Positions 1-6,779 of a DNA stretch of 7,665 nt are shown here, piece by piece. Position 1 is the first letter of the stretch, and the number at the start of each line of letters is the position of its first letter. The notes under the pieces were generated by a model that saw only the letters and a list, made by a program, of their open reading frames with translations, did no database searches and was not told the origin of the DNA. The position numbers were made by a program, and so were the translations under genes. Source of the stretch: JACTUC01 sp964477685 (GTDB taxonomy: Archaea > Thermoproteota > Methanomethylicia > Methanomethylicales > Methanomethylicaceae); contig CAYZHK010000069.1 in the NCBI GenBank assembly GCA_964477685.1, forward strand, positions 1 through 7,665, given 5' to 3'.

Positions 1-1092
1 CTCCCGGGGCCTGGGCGCCCTCCCGGCCGCCAATATCCCCCCGACCGCCTCCGAGTACGCGGGGTTCTCCCCAAGACGGCGGAGTATCCCTTCAAGGCCA
101 AGGCTGGCCGGGAGCTTCTGGCTCGAGGTCCTGGGGTACGATATGAGGGCGTCCAGGTAGAGGGCCTCCGCTGCCTTCTGGGTCCGGGAGGGACCGAGCC
201 CGAAGTGCCTGTAGGCCTCCCTCTGGAGGGTTCCGAGGTCGAAGGGGCATGGCGGCGGTATGGCCAGCTCCCTGGATTGGGCGTCGGCGACCCACCCAGT
301 CGCGCCGCTGCATCTGCCGGCCACGCCCTCCGCACCGGCCCTCTTCTCGAACGCCCCCTTCCCGTAGCAGACGGGGTACTTCTTTCCATCCACCTCCACC
401 TCCGCAGCTATGGTCCAGAAGGGATCTGGGATGTGGAGCTTTATCGCCAGCTCCCTCCTGTAGAGGAGGTTGAGTGTCGGCGACTGGACCCTCCCAGCGC
501 TCAGGACCTCAAAGAGCCCCCCGCTGCTGCTGAGGGAGTCAGTCAGCGCCCTCGATATGTTTATCCCGAAAATCCAGTCCAGCTCGTGCCTTGTCCTTCC
601 GGCCTCGGCCACCTCGAAGTCCAGCCTCGGCATCATCCCCTCATAGGCGGCCTCAAGCTCCCCCCTGGTCAGCGTCGAGAACTTCATGCGCATGGCACGC
701 GAATCGGCGCCGCCGCAGGCGTGCCTAAGGAGCATGTAGGCTATCAGGCTCCCCTCCGTGTCATAGTCGCAGGCGCTCACGAAGGAATCGGCATCCTTCG
801 CAAGGCTTGAGATGGCCCCTATCCATGCCAGGTCCCTGCCCCTCTTCTTCTCCACCTCGGGTATGGGATACCATTCCGTGCTGAAGACCGGGAACCCCCT
901 CCCCTGGACGTCCTGGTCAACGGTATAGAGGTGCCCCACCGCCGACGCCACGACGACCTGCCGCCCTTTCCTCTCCAGCCACCAGGCTGGAACGCCGTTC
1001 ACAATCCTCCTCCGGGCCCTCCCGCCCCCGAGCGCCAGGGCGATCTTCTCTGCGGCGCTCGGCTTCTCGCAGATTATGAGCTGGTGGGGCAT
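1..1092 (-). CDS. topA: DNA topoisomerase I, type IA (N-terminal 364 residues; C-terminus outside window)
   Basis: Type IA topoisomerase, which cuts one DNA strand through a 5'-phosphotyrosine link and relaxes negative supercoils. The reading frame stays open from ATG at 1092 to base 1, so the 3' end lies outside. Seen directly: a Toprim domain at the extreme N-terminus, with IICEKPS at residues 6-12 (catalytic Glu 9) and DYDTEGS at 109-115 (metal-binding Asp 109, Asp 111, Glu 113). These are followed by RTRHELDWIFGINISRALT, by GRVQSPT at 200-206, and by the active-site block LISYPRTSS with the nucleophile at Tyr 319. The EGS ending of the Toprim motif is, from memory, typical of archaeal TopA, where bacteria have EGE. 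Toprim begins within ten residues of the start, so this is not a reverse gyrase, which carries a helicase domain first. Any C-terminal zinc fingers would lie beyond the window. No Shine-Dalgarno precedes the ATG, which fits a short or leaderless mRNA. It is divergent from the 1135 gene. Confidence 0.95.
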   Translation of the reverse strand, partial: MPHQLIICEKPSAAEKIALALGGGRARRRIVNGVPAWWLERKGRQVVVASAVGHLYTVDQDVQGRGFPVFSTEWYPIPEVEKKRGRDLAWIGAISSLAKDADSFVSACDYDTEGSLIAYMLLRHACGGADSRAMRMKFSTLTRGELEAAYEGMMPRLDFEVAEAGRTRHELDWIFGINISRALTDSLSSSGGLFEVLSAGRVQSPTLNLLYRRELAIKLHIPDPFWTIAAEVEVDGKKYPVCYGKGAFEKRAGAEGVAGRCSGATGWVADAQSRELAIPPPCPFDLGTLQREAYRHFGLGPSRTQKAAEALYLDALISYPRTSSQKLPASLGLEGILRRLGENPAYSEAVGGILAAGRAPRPRE

Positions 1093-1104
1093 CGGGACTC
1101 AAAG

Positions 1105-1113
1105 CTTATTATC
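1105..1113 (+). promoter_or_regulatory. Putative TATA box for the 1135 gene
   Basis: CTTATTATC lies in otherwise GC-rich DNA and is preceded by AAAG, which could act as a BRE. An archaeal start site about 25 nt downstream would fall near 1134, almost exactly on the GTG at 1135, which supports a leaderless transcript. The box forms one arm of an inverted repeat with the topA box (1106-1113 with 1122-1129). This is inferred from composition and spacing only. Confidence 0.5.
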
Positions 1114-1121
1114 ATTGGACC

Positions 1122-1130
1122 GATAATAAA
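1122..1130 (-). promoter_or_regulatory. Putative TATA box for topA
   Basis: Read on the minus strand this is TTTATTATC, with AGGA before it. A start about 25 nt downstream falls near 1101, leaving a leader of under 10 nt before the topA ATG at 1092. Its core is the mirror image of the box serving the opposite gene, so the two preinitiation complexes would occupy the same DNA. Confidence 0.5.
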
Positions 1131-1134
1131 TCCT

Positions 1135-1695
1135 GTGTTCTCGCTGAGGGCCCTCCATTCGAGGATACTGCTGGTCACGCTGTCGCTCTTCTACGACGTG
1201 GCCTTCGTCGACCGCCTCTGGGCCGACCCGAACCTGATGAAGGGGGCCATCGGGCTGGTTGGCATAATCCTGACCGGGGGCACCGGCCTCGCCCACGCCG
1301 TGGTGGTCCTCCTGGGATACCCCGGCTATCCCGACCTTGTGGCTCCGCTGATGGGAGTGGGTCTCGCCCTCTTCGCCATGGGCAGCTGGGGGCGGCGCAT
1401 AAGCATAGGCTTCGACCTGAAGAGGTCTGAGGACGAGCTGAGGGCGAGGGGAACAGTCCTCTGCCTCCTAGGGGATGCCCGCCAGTCCTCCGCGTTCATA
1501 GAGGGGCTCATGAACAGGTCCCAGGGCCTCGCCGGCGAGAATCCTTTAAAAGATGCCGAGTGCTATCTAATACTTGCGACCGAGATATGGAGCGAATCCC
1601 TCGCGAAGAAGGGGCTGAACCTTCTCGGCGAAATATTCGCGGAGAGAGATGTGGGTGAGATGATTGCCGGTAAGAATTATGTGTCACCAATGTAA
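1135..1695 (+). CDS. Hypothetical membrane protein, 186 aa
   Basis: I do not recognise this protein. The GTG at 1135 was chosen because the frame further upstream overlaps topA and because a TATA-like box sits about 25 nt before it. A second in-frame GTG at 1198 is possible. The N-terminal half is hydrophobic, with likely membrane segments at about residues 37-61 (Gly-rich, GIILTGGTGLAHAVVVLL) and 67-83 (LVAPLMGVGLALFAMG). A shorter apolar stretch lies at 11-25. Basic residues (GRRIS, then LKRSED) follow the second segment. The rest, about residues 90-186, is a soluble, mostly helical-looking tail with no cysteine cluster or catalytic motif that I know. The last 32 nt overlap the zinc-ribbon gene, so the two are probably co-transcribed. 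The soluble tail may face the cytoplasm (inferred from the positive-inside rule). Confidence 0.7.
   Translation: MFSLRALHSRILLVTLSLFYDVAFVDRLWADPNLMKGAIGLVGIILTGGTGLAHAVVVLLGYPGYPDLVAPLMGVGLALFAMGSWGRRISIGFDLKRSEDELRARGTVLCLLGDARQSSAFIEGLMNRSQGLAGENPLKDAECYLILATEIWSESLAKKGLNLLGEIFAERDVGEMIAGKNYVSPM
1653..1659 (+). promoter_or_regulatory. Ribosome binding site deciding the zinc-ribbon start
   Basis: GGGTGAG inside the end of the membrane-protein gene matches the archaeal anti-Shine-Dalgarno core GGTGA. It sits 4-5 nt before the TTG at 1664, a good spacing. The later in-frame ATG at 1679 has only a weak GGTAAG nearby, so TTG is favoured as the start. Confidence 0.55.
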
Positions 1696-1873
1696 GTCGA
1701 TCCTCTACGAGAACCCCGAGCTGGTCTCCCCGAGGGACATAATCGACAAGTATGACCTCAAGTGCCCGAAATGCTCCTGCGCCCTCTCCTTCGACCCGAG
1801 CCGCCTCTCCATATCCGTCTGCAACAGCGATGAGAGGAAGGGCATCTTCAGGATCTTCCAGAAGAACCCGTGA
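1664..1873 (+). CDS. Small zinc-ribbon protein, 69 aa
   Basis: A small protein with two CxxC knuckles: Cys 7/Cys 10 (CHQC) and Cys 34/Cys 37 (CPKC), plus an extra Cys 39. This is the classic four-cysteine zinc-ribbon layout with a 23-residue loop. It begins MPVRIMCHQC from a TTG start that has a well-placed GGTGAG. Starting instead at ATG 1679 would remove five residues and keep all the cysteines. I recall similar short MPVR..C..C zinc ribbons from several archaeal lineages, with no assigned role. The C-terminal tail (about 45-69) is charged and carries no further motif. The gene overlaps the preceding membrane-protein gene by 32 nt in another frame, implying translational coupling. Possible roles include nucleic-acid or protein binding, but nothing in the sequence decides this. 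Confidence 0.8.
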   Translation: MPVRIMCHQCKSILYENPELVSPRDIIDKYDLKCPKCSCALSFDPSRLSISVCNSDERKGIFRIFQKNP

Positions 1874-1886
1874 CCCCCTCTAAAGG

Positions 1887-1894
1887 GTTAAATC
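1887..1894 (+). promoter_or_regulatory. Putative TATA box for gcvH
   Basis: GTTAAATC lies in the 52-bp gap between the zinc-ribbon stop and gcvH. A start about 25 nt downstream (around 1915) would give a leader of roughly 10 nt before the ATG at 1926. GTGAT at 1916-1920 could act as a partial Shine-Dalgarno if transcription begins farther upstream. Confidence 0.45.
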
Positions 1895-1925
1895 CAACCA
1901 GATGCACACTTCCAAGTGATTTGCT

Positions 1926-2336
1926 ATGGCCGGAACCATTGACGACGGCAAGAACATCGTGAAGCGAGGGCTGCTCTACACCAAAACCCACGAATGGGTT
2001 GATCCCTCGGCCTCCCCCCTCAGGGTCGGAATCTCTGACTATGCCCAGAGGAGCCTCCACGACGTGGTATACGTGGAGCTGCCGAAGGTTGGCGCAGCCG
2101 TGAAGAGGGGCTTGACAATGTGCACCCTGGAGTCCATCAAGGCCGTGGCTGAGGCCTACGCCCCTCTGGACGGCGTCATAGCCTCAGTCAACGAGGAGCT
2201 GGGCAACGCCCCCGAGCTGGTCAACAAGGACCCATACGGAAAGGGCTGGCTCGCCAAGATCGACGCAAGGGTTCCCGGCGAGGGCCTCCTGGCCGCCGAG
2301 GAATACGCCGAATACCTGAAGCGCCTCACCAAGTAG
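1926..2336 (+). CDS. gcvH: Glycine cleavage system H protein (lipoyl carrier), 136 aa
   Basis: Lipoyl-carrier protein of the glycine cleavage system. Its lipoylated lysine carries the aminomethyl group from the P protein to the T protein and is reoxidised by the L protein. Family marks visible are LLYTKTHEWV at residues 16-25, VGISDYAQRSLHDVVYVELPKVG at about 34-56, and the lipoylation site ESIKAVAEAYAP, where Lys 72 is the expected lipoyl lysine. After that come the glycine-rich turn PLDGVIASVNEEL and the PELVNKDPYGKGWLAKI block. Length is close to the usual 125-135 residues, with about ten extra residues before the conserved core. The ATG at 1926 is the first start after the TATA-like box. 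No gcvT, gcvP, lipoate ligase or lipoyl synthase gene lies in the window, so its partners must be encoded elsewhere, or it may serve as a stand-alone lipoyl carrier. It converges on the minus-strand gene ending at 2352. Confidence 0.95.
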   Translation: MAGTIDDGKNIVKRGLLYTKTHEWVDPSASPLRVGISDYAQRSLHDVVYVELPKVGAAVKRGLTMCTLESIKAVAEAYAPLDGVIASVNEELGNAPELVNKDPYGKGWLAKIDARVPGEGLLAAEEYAEYLKRLTK

Positions 2337-2351
2337 GTGCCGGGCAGGCCG

Positions 2352-3479
2352 TCACTCCACTCGCACAGCCACAAAGACGCCGTAATCCACTAGGACCTTC
2401 ACGACCCCTTGGAAGAGGCCGTCCACCTCACTGTCGCCCGTGTCCATCCTGAGCCGGTCGATCCCATCCATCTTGTCCCTTGTGGCGACGACCAGGATGC
2501 CGTCTTTCCCCGCCCCCCTCAACACCTGCGGGCTCAGCTGCTGGTTCCCGCGGCCGAAGAGGAAGCCCTGCCTCCCTATGGGTGAGACGACGACCTTCCA
2601 GCTGCCCGATCCCATTTCCCTCAGGATATCCGCCTCGCCTGCGTCCCCCGCCACCACCCTGCCGTCCTTCACCAGGTCCACCCCCAGCAAAGTCATCGGG
2701 AGTCCGAGCCTCTCGCCTATGGCCTTTACCGTGCTCCCGGGCCCCAGTATGTACCCAACGTCCCCCTCCATGCCTTCGACAACGTACCTGGCGATGGCAT
2801 CCCTGTTCTCCAGGACGTCATCGGTGAGGGCGGCGGGTGCCTTCATCCCCTGCACCGCCCTGGGCTCGTAGGGGACGAGCAGGTAACCGTAGAGGCGCGT
2901 GGAGAGCCTCCCTTTCCTGTAGGCCTCCTCGTCCACATCGGCCACCTCCCCCTCCCGCAGGGGCAGCTCTCCCCAGAGGTACCTGACGGTCACGCTGGCC
3001 GCCTCCCTGATGGTGGTCGCGAAGACCCCGCCTTGCATCTTAACCCCGGCCGGTATGCCAAGGACCGCCACGCTCTGGCCCACGGCATCCATCACGTCCC
3101 TGGCGGTTCCGTCCCCCCCGCAGAAAAGTATCAGGTCCAGCCCCATTTTGGCCATCGCGGCGGCGGCACTCCTGGTGTCCTCGGCCGTGGTCTGCCCCCT
3201 GCGCCTCCCCGGGACCACTGCTGGCGCCAGGCCGTGGCCCCTGAGGACGTCCTCCCCCATGGTGCCGGGGCAGGTCACAAACTCGATGGCGCTGGCCAGT
3301 GATCCCAGGGCGGCTATGAACTCGGACGCCCGCCGGGGGGCGACCGGCTCTGCGCCCCGCTCCCTGGCCCTCCTCAGGACTGCCCTGCTGTCTGTGCCCT
3401 TGAGGCCAACCCTGCCTCCCATACCGGCGATGGGGTTAACAATGAAGCCGACCCTCCTCACGGGCTCCCACCAATTCAC
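2352..3479 (-). CDS. ATP-NAD kinase-like protein (COG3199/AcoX family), 375 aa
   Basis: Member of the archaeal ATP-NAD kinase/AcoX-like family, related to the NAD kinase and diacylglycerol kinase fold. Residues 10-30 (VGFIVNPIAGMGGRVGLKGTD) are the N-terminal signature of COG3199. GGDGTARD at 121-128 is the nucleotide-binding loop shared with NAD kinases. The C-terminal RLRMDTGDSEVDGLFQGVVKV matches the family's conserved DTGD-E-D segment. A role in NADP formation is plausible, but the family also includes AcoX from acetoin operons, whose substrate is unsettled. The start is uncertain: the GTG at 3479 lies 1 nt after the ileS stop and suggests translational coupling, while an in-frame GTG at 3461, six codons later and just before RRVGFIVNP, has GGGAG only 3 nt upstream. 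The gene is cotranscribed with ileS and shows no truncation. Confidence 0.88.
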   Translation of the reverse strand: MNWWEPVRRVGFIVNPIAGMGGRVGLKGTDSRAVLRRARERGAEPVAPRRASEFIAALGSLASAIEFVTCPGTMGEDVLRGHGLAPAVVPGRRRGQTTAEDTRSAAAAMAKMGLDLILFCGGDGTARDVMDAVGQSVAVLGIPAGVKMQGGVFATTIREAASVTVRYLWGELPLREGEVADVDEEAYRKGRLSTRLYGYLLVPYEPRAVQGMKAPAALTDDVLENRDAIARYVVEGMEGDVGYILGPGSTVKAIGERLGLPMTLLGVDLVKDGRVVAGDAGEADILREMGSGSWKVVVSPIGRQGFLFGRGNQQLSPQVLRGAGKDGILVVATRDKMDGIDRLRMDTGDSEVDGLFQGVVKVLVDYGVFVAVRVE

Positions 3480-3480
3480 A

Positions 3481-6400
3481 TTACGCCTTGATCTCTTCTA
3501 TGCCTATCGTGAACCTTTCCTCTTCTATCTCCCATTCCTCGGTGAGGCCCATCGCGCCCCCCAGGGATTCGGCCACGGTCAGCTCCATGGCCCTGACCTC
3601 GGCAGCCATCTCCTTGGACTTGGACCGGATCAGTGCCCTGTTCTCCTCGCTGGGGGATGCTATGGCAACCCGGATGTAGGCATCCACCCTAAGGTTGGCC
3701 CTCTTCCTCATCTCTTGGACCCTCCTCACGAGGTCCCTCATAAGGCCCTCGGCGGCGAGCTCCCGGCTCTTCGTCGTGTCGATGTAGACAGTGCCGCATG
3801 TGACCTTCACGCCCTTGAAGTTCTCTGGGAGCTTCTCCTTCACCTGGAAGTACTCCCCCTTCAGCTCGACAGCCTCGCCGTCCACGTCCAGCACCACGGG
3901 GGCCCTCCTCCCCAGGTCTTCCACGACCTTCCTCCCGTCCAGCCTGGCTATCGCATCGGCCACCTTGCCGCTCCGCCCCCTGAAGAGGGGTCCCAGCACC
4001 GAGCGGCAGGGGACGAGCTCAACCCCCTTCATCCCCTCCTCCTCCTTCGAGGATATGGCCTCAACCGCCTTCACGTTGGCCTGGTCGAGTATTATCTGCC
4101 GCAGGTCCTGAACGGCCCTCACGGCATCTGCGGAATCGGAGACGACCCTCAGCCTCGTCAGCGGCTGCCTGATCTTTATGCGGGCGGACTGGCGGGCGCT
4201 GTAGGATGCCTCTATGATCTCCTTCACTGTGGCCATCTCCCCCTCCAGGAGATCGTCCAGCCGGCCCCCGTCGTGGGGGGGCCACAGGAGCATGTGGACG
4301 CTCTCGGGCATCTCCTTCGAGGTCCTGAACATCCTCTGGTAAATTATCTCGGTGGCGAAGGGCATCACCGGCGCGGCCATCCTCAGGTAGCCCAGGAGCA
4401 CATGGTGGAGCACCGCGTAGACTGCCATCTTGTCCGGATCCTCCTCCTCCGACCAGGTCCTCTTCCTGATGAGCCTGATGTACCCCCTGCTCAGCTCCTC
4501 CTTCATGAAGTCCTCCATGGACCTCACGGCCTCGAAGACCTTGAGGCTGTCCATGGAGTCGGAGACGCCCTTCACGAGCCTCTCGTATCTGGAGAGTATC
4601 CACCTGTCCTCGGCCTTCAGGTGCCCCTCGACGGATGCCAGGGTGTGCTTATCGGGCGAGAACCTGTCCAGCCCCATGTAGAGGCTGGCGAAGTAGTAGG
4701 TGCTCCAGAGTATATTGATGAAGCGCGAGGTCTCCTCGACGGCCTTCCAGGAGAACCTTAGGTCCTCCCAGGTTGTGCACCCGAGCTCGTACCACCTCAG
4801 GGTGTCCCTGCCGTACTTCGCAATGACCTCCTCTGGGAAGACCACATTGCCCAGCGACTTGTGCATCGCCCGGCCTTCCTGGTCTATGGTGAAGCCGTGC
4901 ATGAGGACCCTCCGGTAGGGAGTCTCGCCGAAGGCCGTCACACCGCAGACCATTAGCGTATAGAACCATCCCCTGGTCTGGTCATGGCCCTCCAGGATCA
5001 TATCCACCGGCCACCACCTGTCGAAGGCTGCCGTCTCGGCCGGGTAATGGAGCGTCGCGAAGGAGGCGGACCCGGAATCCATCCACACGTCCGCCACATC
5101 GCTTATCCTTGCCATGGTCCCGCCGCAGGGGCAGGAGAACTTAATCTGGTCCACCCAGGGCCTGTGCAGCTCCAGCCCCTCCAGCGGCTGCCCGTACCTC
5201 TTGGCCAGATCCGCCACCGAGCCGAAGACCTCGTACCTCCCGCACTTGGCGCAGATCCATATGGGCAGCGGTATGCCCCAGTAGCGCTGCCGGGATATTA
5301 CCCAGTCCCTGGCGTTCTTTATCCAGTTGCCGAAGCGCGATTTGCCGGCCCAGTCCGGGACCCAGGTCACCTTCTCGTTCTCCTCCAGAAGGTTCTCCTT
5401 CAGGGCCGTCACCTCGATGAACCACTGGGAGGCTACCCTCAGGATGAGGGGCGTCTTGCACCTCCAGCAGTGGGGATACCTGTGCTTCGTCCGTTCAACC
5501 CTGAACAGGAGACCCTTTGCCTTCAGGTCGTCCATTATGATCGGGTTGGCCTCCCTCACCCCCAACCCCTGGTACTTGCCGCCGTCGGCGCTGAACCTCC
5601 CCCCCTCGTCCACGGGGCAGAAGTCCGGCAGGCCGTTTTCCTCGCCCACGTCGTGGTCCTCCTCTCCATGCCCCGGCGCGCAGTGGACGCAGCCTGTCCC
5701 CTCCTCCAGGGTCACGTACTTCTCGCTCAGCACCACTAGGTGGGCCGGCGCAAGCTCGGACTGCTTGGGGACCTCCTCCAGGAGGGGGGCAACATACCTG
5801 AGCCCCTTCAGGTCAGAGCCGGGCATGGTCTCAATGACCTCGCAGGGGACGCCAAGCTCCCTGAAGACCTCCCCGACGCGCGCCTCGGCCACAATGAACG
5901 TCTCGCTGCCGGCCCTCACCTTGGCGTACATGAAGTCGGGGTGGACCATCACTGCCACATTCGCCGGAAGGGTCCAGGGCGTCGTGGTCCAGATCATGAT
6001 GTAGTCGTGCTCCCTCCCTTCCAGCAGGAACTTCACATAGATGGAGTCCTCCTCCACGTCCCTGTACTCGTCCGTGGCCTCATAGCCGGCCAGGACCGTC
6101 TCGCAGCGCGGGCACCAGTGGACAATCTTCTTCCCCCTGCCCAGGAGCTTCCGCTCCTCGGCCCTCCTTATCAGCCACCACACCGACTCGATGTAGCTGT
6201 TCTCAAGGGTCTTGTAGGGGTAGTCCCAGTCCATCCAGACGCCGAGGTTCTTGAACTGGTCCGTGGCAACCTTCAGGTTGTCCAGCGCAAACTGCCTGCA
6301 GCTGCCTATGAACCTGTCTATCCCCAGGGTCTCGATCTCCTTCTTGGACCTGATCCCCATCCTCTTCTCGACCATCACCTCTATGGGCAGGCCGTGCATG

Positions 6401-6660
6401 TCGAAACCCGGCTGGTCCCTGACGCAGAAGCCATTCATCCTAAGGTACCGGATGTAGGCGTCCTTCAGGGTCTTGTTCCAGGCTGTCCCGACATGGATGG
6501 GGTTGGTGACGTACGGCGGCCCGTCGAGGAAGTAGAACTTCTTCCCGGTCTTCCTATCCCTCAGCTTCTGTGGGATGCAGCCTTCTCCCCATTGCCTGAA
6601 GGCCTCCTCCTCGACCGCCCTGCTGCCATAGTCCTTGGGGATCTCGCCCACGGGTGACAT
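3481..6660 (-). CDS. ileS: Isoleucyl-tRNA synthetase, 1059 aa
   Basis: Class I aminoacyl-tRNA synthetase that charges tRNA-Ile and hydrolyses mischarged valine. Numbering is from ATG 6660. The HIGH-equivalent is HVGT at 56-59 in GPPYVTNPIHVGTAWNK. The isoleucine-pocket motif GFDMHGLPIE is at 85-94. The CP1 editing domain carries WTTTPWTLP at 224-232 and GTGCVHCAPGHGEED at 321-335. Then follow HCWRCKTPL, WVISRQRYWGIPLP at 453-466, DVWMDSG at 524-530 and EGHDQTRGWFY at 557-567. The KMSKS-equivalent is AMHKS at 598-602. Cysteine pairs at 183/186, 398/401, 470/473 and 510/512 could bind zinc. The anticodon-binding helical domain and a C-terminal domain follow, giving full family length. These signatures separate it from ValRS and LeuRS. 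ATG 6660 is chosen because a TATA-like box and GAGG (9 nt upstream) precede it. An in-frame GTG at 6726 would place the start upstream of that TATA box. It leads a two-gene operon. Confidence 0.96.
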   Translation of the reverse strand: MSPVGEIPKDYGSRAVEEEAFRQWGEGCIPQKLRDRKTGKKFYFLDGPPYVTNPIHVGTAWNKTLKDAYIRYLRMNGFCVRDQPGFDMHGLPIEVMVEKRMGIRSKKEIETLGIDRFIGSCRQFALDNLKVATDQFKNLGVWMDWDYPYKTLENSYIESVWWLIRRAEERKLLGRGKKIVHWCPRCETVLAGYEATDEYRDVEEDSIYVKFLLEGREHDYIMIWTTTPWTLPANVAVMVHPDFMYAKVRAGSETFIVAEARVGEVFRELGVPCEVIETMPGSDLKGLRYVAPLLEEVPKQSELAPAHLVVLSEKYVTLEEGTGCVHCAPGHGEEDHDVGEENGLPDFCPVDEGGRFSADGGKYQGLGVREANPIIMDDLKAKGLLFRVERTKHRYPHCWRCKTPLILRVASQWFIEVTALKENLLEENEKVTWVPDWAGKSRFGNWIKNARDWVISRQRYWGIPLPIWICAKCGRYEVFGSVADLAKRYGQPLEGLELHRPWVDQIKFSCPCGGTMARISDVADVWMDSGSASFATLHYPAETAAFDRWWPVDMILEGHDQTRGWFYTLMVCGVTAFGETPYRRVLMHGFTIDQEGRAMHKSLGNVVFPEEVIAKYGRDTLRWYELGCTTWEDLRFSWKAVEETSRFINILWSTYYFASLYMGLDRFSPDKHTLASVEGHLKAEDRWILSRYERLVKGVSDSMDSLKVFEAVRSMEDFMKEELSRGYIRLIRKRTWSEEEDPDKMAVYAVLHHVLLGYLRMAAPVMPFATEIIYQRMFRTSKEMPESVHMLLWPPHDGGRLDDLLEGEMATVKEIIEASYSARQSARIKIRQPLTRLRVVSDSADAVRAVQDLRQIILDQANVKAVEAISSKEEEGMKGVELVPCRSVLGPLFRGRSGKVADAIARLDGRKVVEDLGRRAPVVLDVDGEAVELKGEYFQVKEKLPENFKGVKVTCGTVYIDTTKSRELAAEGLMRDLVRRVQEMRKRANLRVDAYIRVAIASPSEENRALIRSKSKEMAAEVRAMELTVAESLGGAMGLTEEWEIEEERFTIGIEEIKA

Positions 6661-6669
6661 CCTGCATAT

Positions 6670-6673
6670 CCTC
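6670..6673 (-). promoter_or_regulatory. Ribosome binding site of ileS
   Basis: GAGG on the minus strand, 9 nt before the ATG at 6660 and downstream of the expected transcription start near 6678. Together with the TATA-like box it supports the 1059-residue form of the synthetase over a 22-residue longer one. Confidence 0.45.
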
Positions 6674-6700
6674 GAGCAAAGGGCAATTAGCCCGACCTTG

Positions 6701-6708
6701 AATATTAA
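6701..6708 (-). promoter_or_regulatory. Putative TATA box for the ileS operon
   Basis: TTAATATT on the minus strand, in otherwise GC-rich DNA. A start about 26 nt downstream (around 6678) gives a leader of about 18 nt that contains GAGG. It lies inside the frame that would be used by the rejected GTG 6726 start. Confidence 0.5.
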
Positions 6709-6729
6709 CCATTCTCCCCCCACCACATG

Positions 6730-6738
6730 ATTTAAATT
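6730..6738 (+). promoter_or_regulatory. Putative TATA box for aglB
   Basis: ATTTAAATT is close to the archaeal TATA consensus. The predicted start is about 26 nt downstream (near 6760), leaving a leader of about 20 nt that includes the strong Shine-Dalgarno at 6766-6773. Unlike the topA region, this box and the ileS box point away from each other and do not interlock. Confidence 0.55.
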
Positions 6739-6765
6739 CCTCCCTTTGGATAGGTGTCTTCCTTA

Positions 6766-6773
6766 AAGGAGAT
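6766..6773 (+). promoter_or_regulatory. Ribosome binding site of aglB
   Basis: AAGGAGAT is the strongest Shine-Dalgarno in the window, 6 nt before the ATG at 6780. It fixes that ATG as the start. The ATG at 6772 overlaps the site and opens a different frame. Confidence 0.7.
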
Positions 6774-6779
6774 GCCCCA

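Noticed and set aside
205..810. 201-codon plus-strand open frame
   Set aside because: It lies wholly opposite the topA catalytic region, whose motifs are unambiguous. The protein is Pro/Arg/His-rich with no motif, as expected for a GC-rich antisense shadow.
1106..1129. Inverted repeat read as a transcription terminator or small RNA hairpin
   Set aside because: It sits between two divergent gene starts, has AT-only 8-bp arms and no T-run after it. Overlapping TATA boxes explain it better.
931..1134. N-terminal extension of the 1135 gene by 68 codons
   Set aside because: It runs antisense through the topA Toprim region, has Pro/Arg-rich low-quality composition, and lies upstream of the TATA-like box. 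The GTG at 1135 fits the promoter spacing.
3010..4761. 583-codon plus-strand open frame
   Set aside because: Antisense to the kinase-like gene and the ileS C-terminal half, both supported by family motifs. It is Pro/His/Leu-rich without domains, and its length reflects GC-rich third positions.
4984..6657. Two long plus-strand open frames (4984-5739 and 5740-6657) opposite ileS
   Set aside because: They are in mirror frame to the conserved IleRS core. No motif, ribosome binding site or promoter supports them.
6661..6726. GTG 6726 as ileS start (22 extra residues)
   Set aside because: This start would lie upstream of the best TATA-like box, has no well-placed binding site, and adds residues outside the conserved N-terminus. 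ATG 6660 has GAGG 9 nt upstream.
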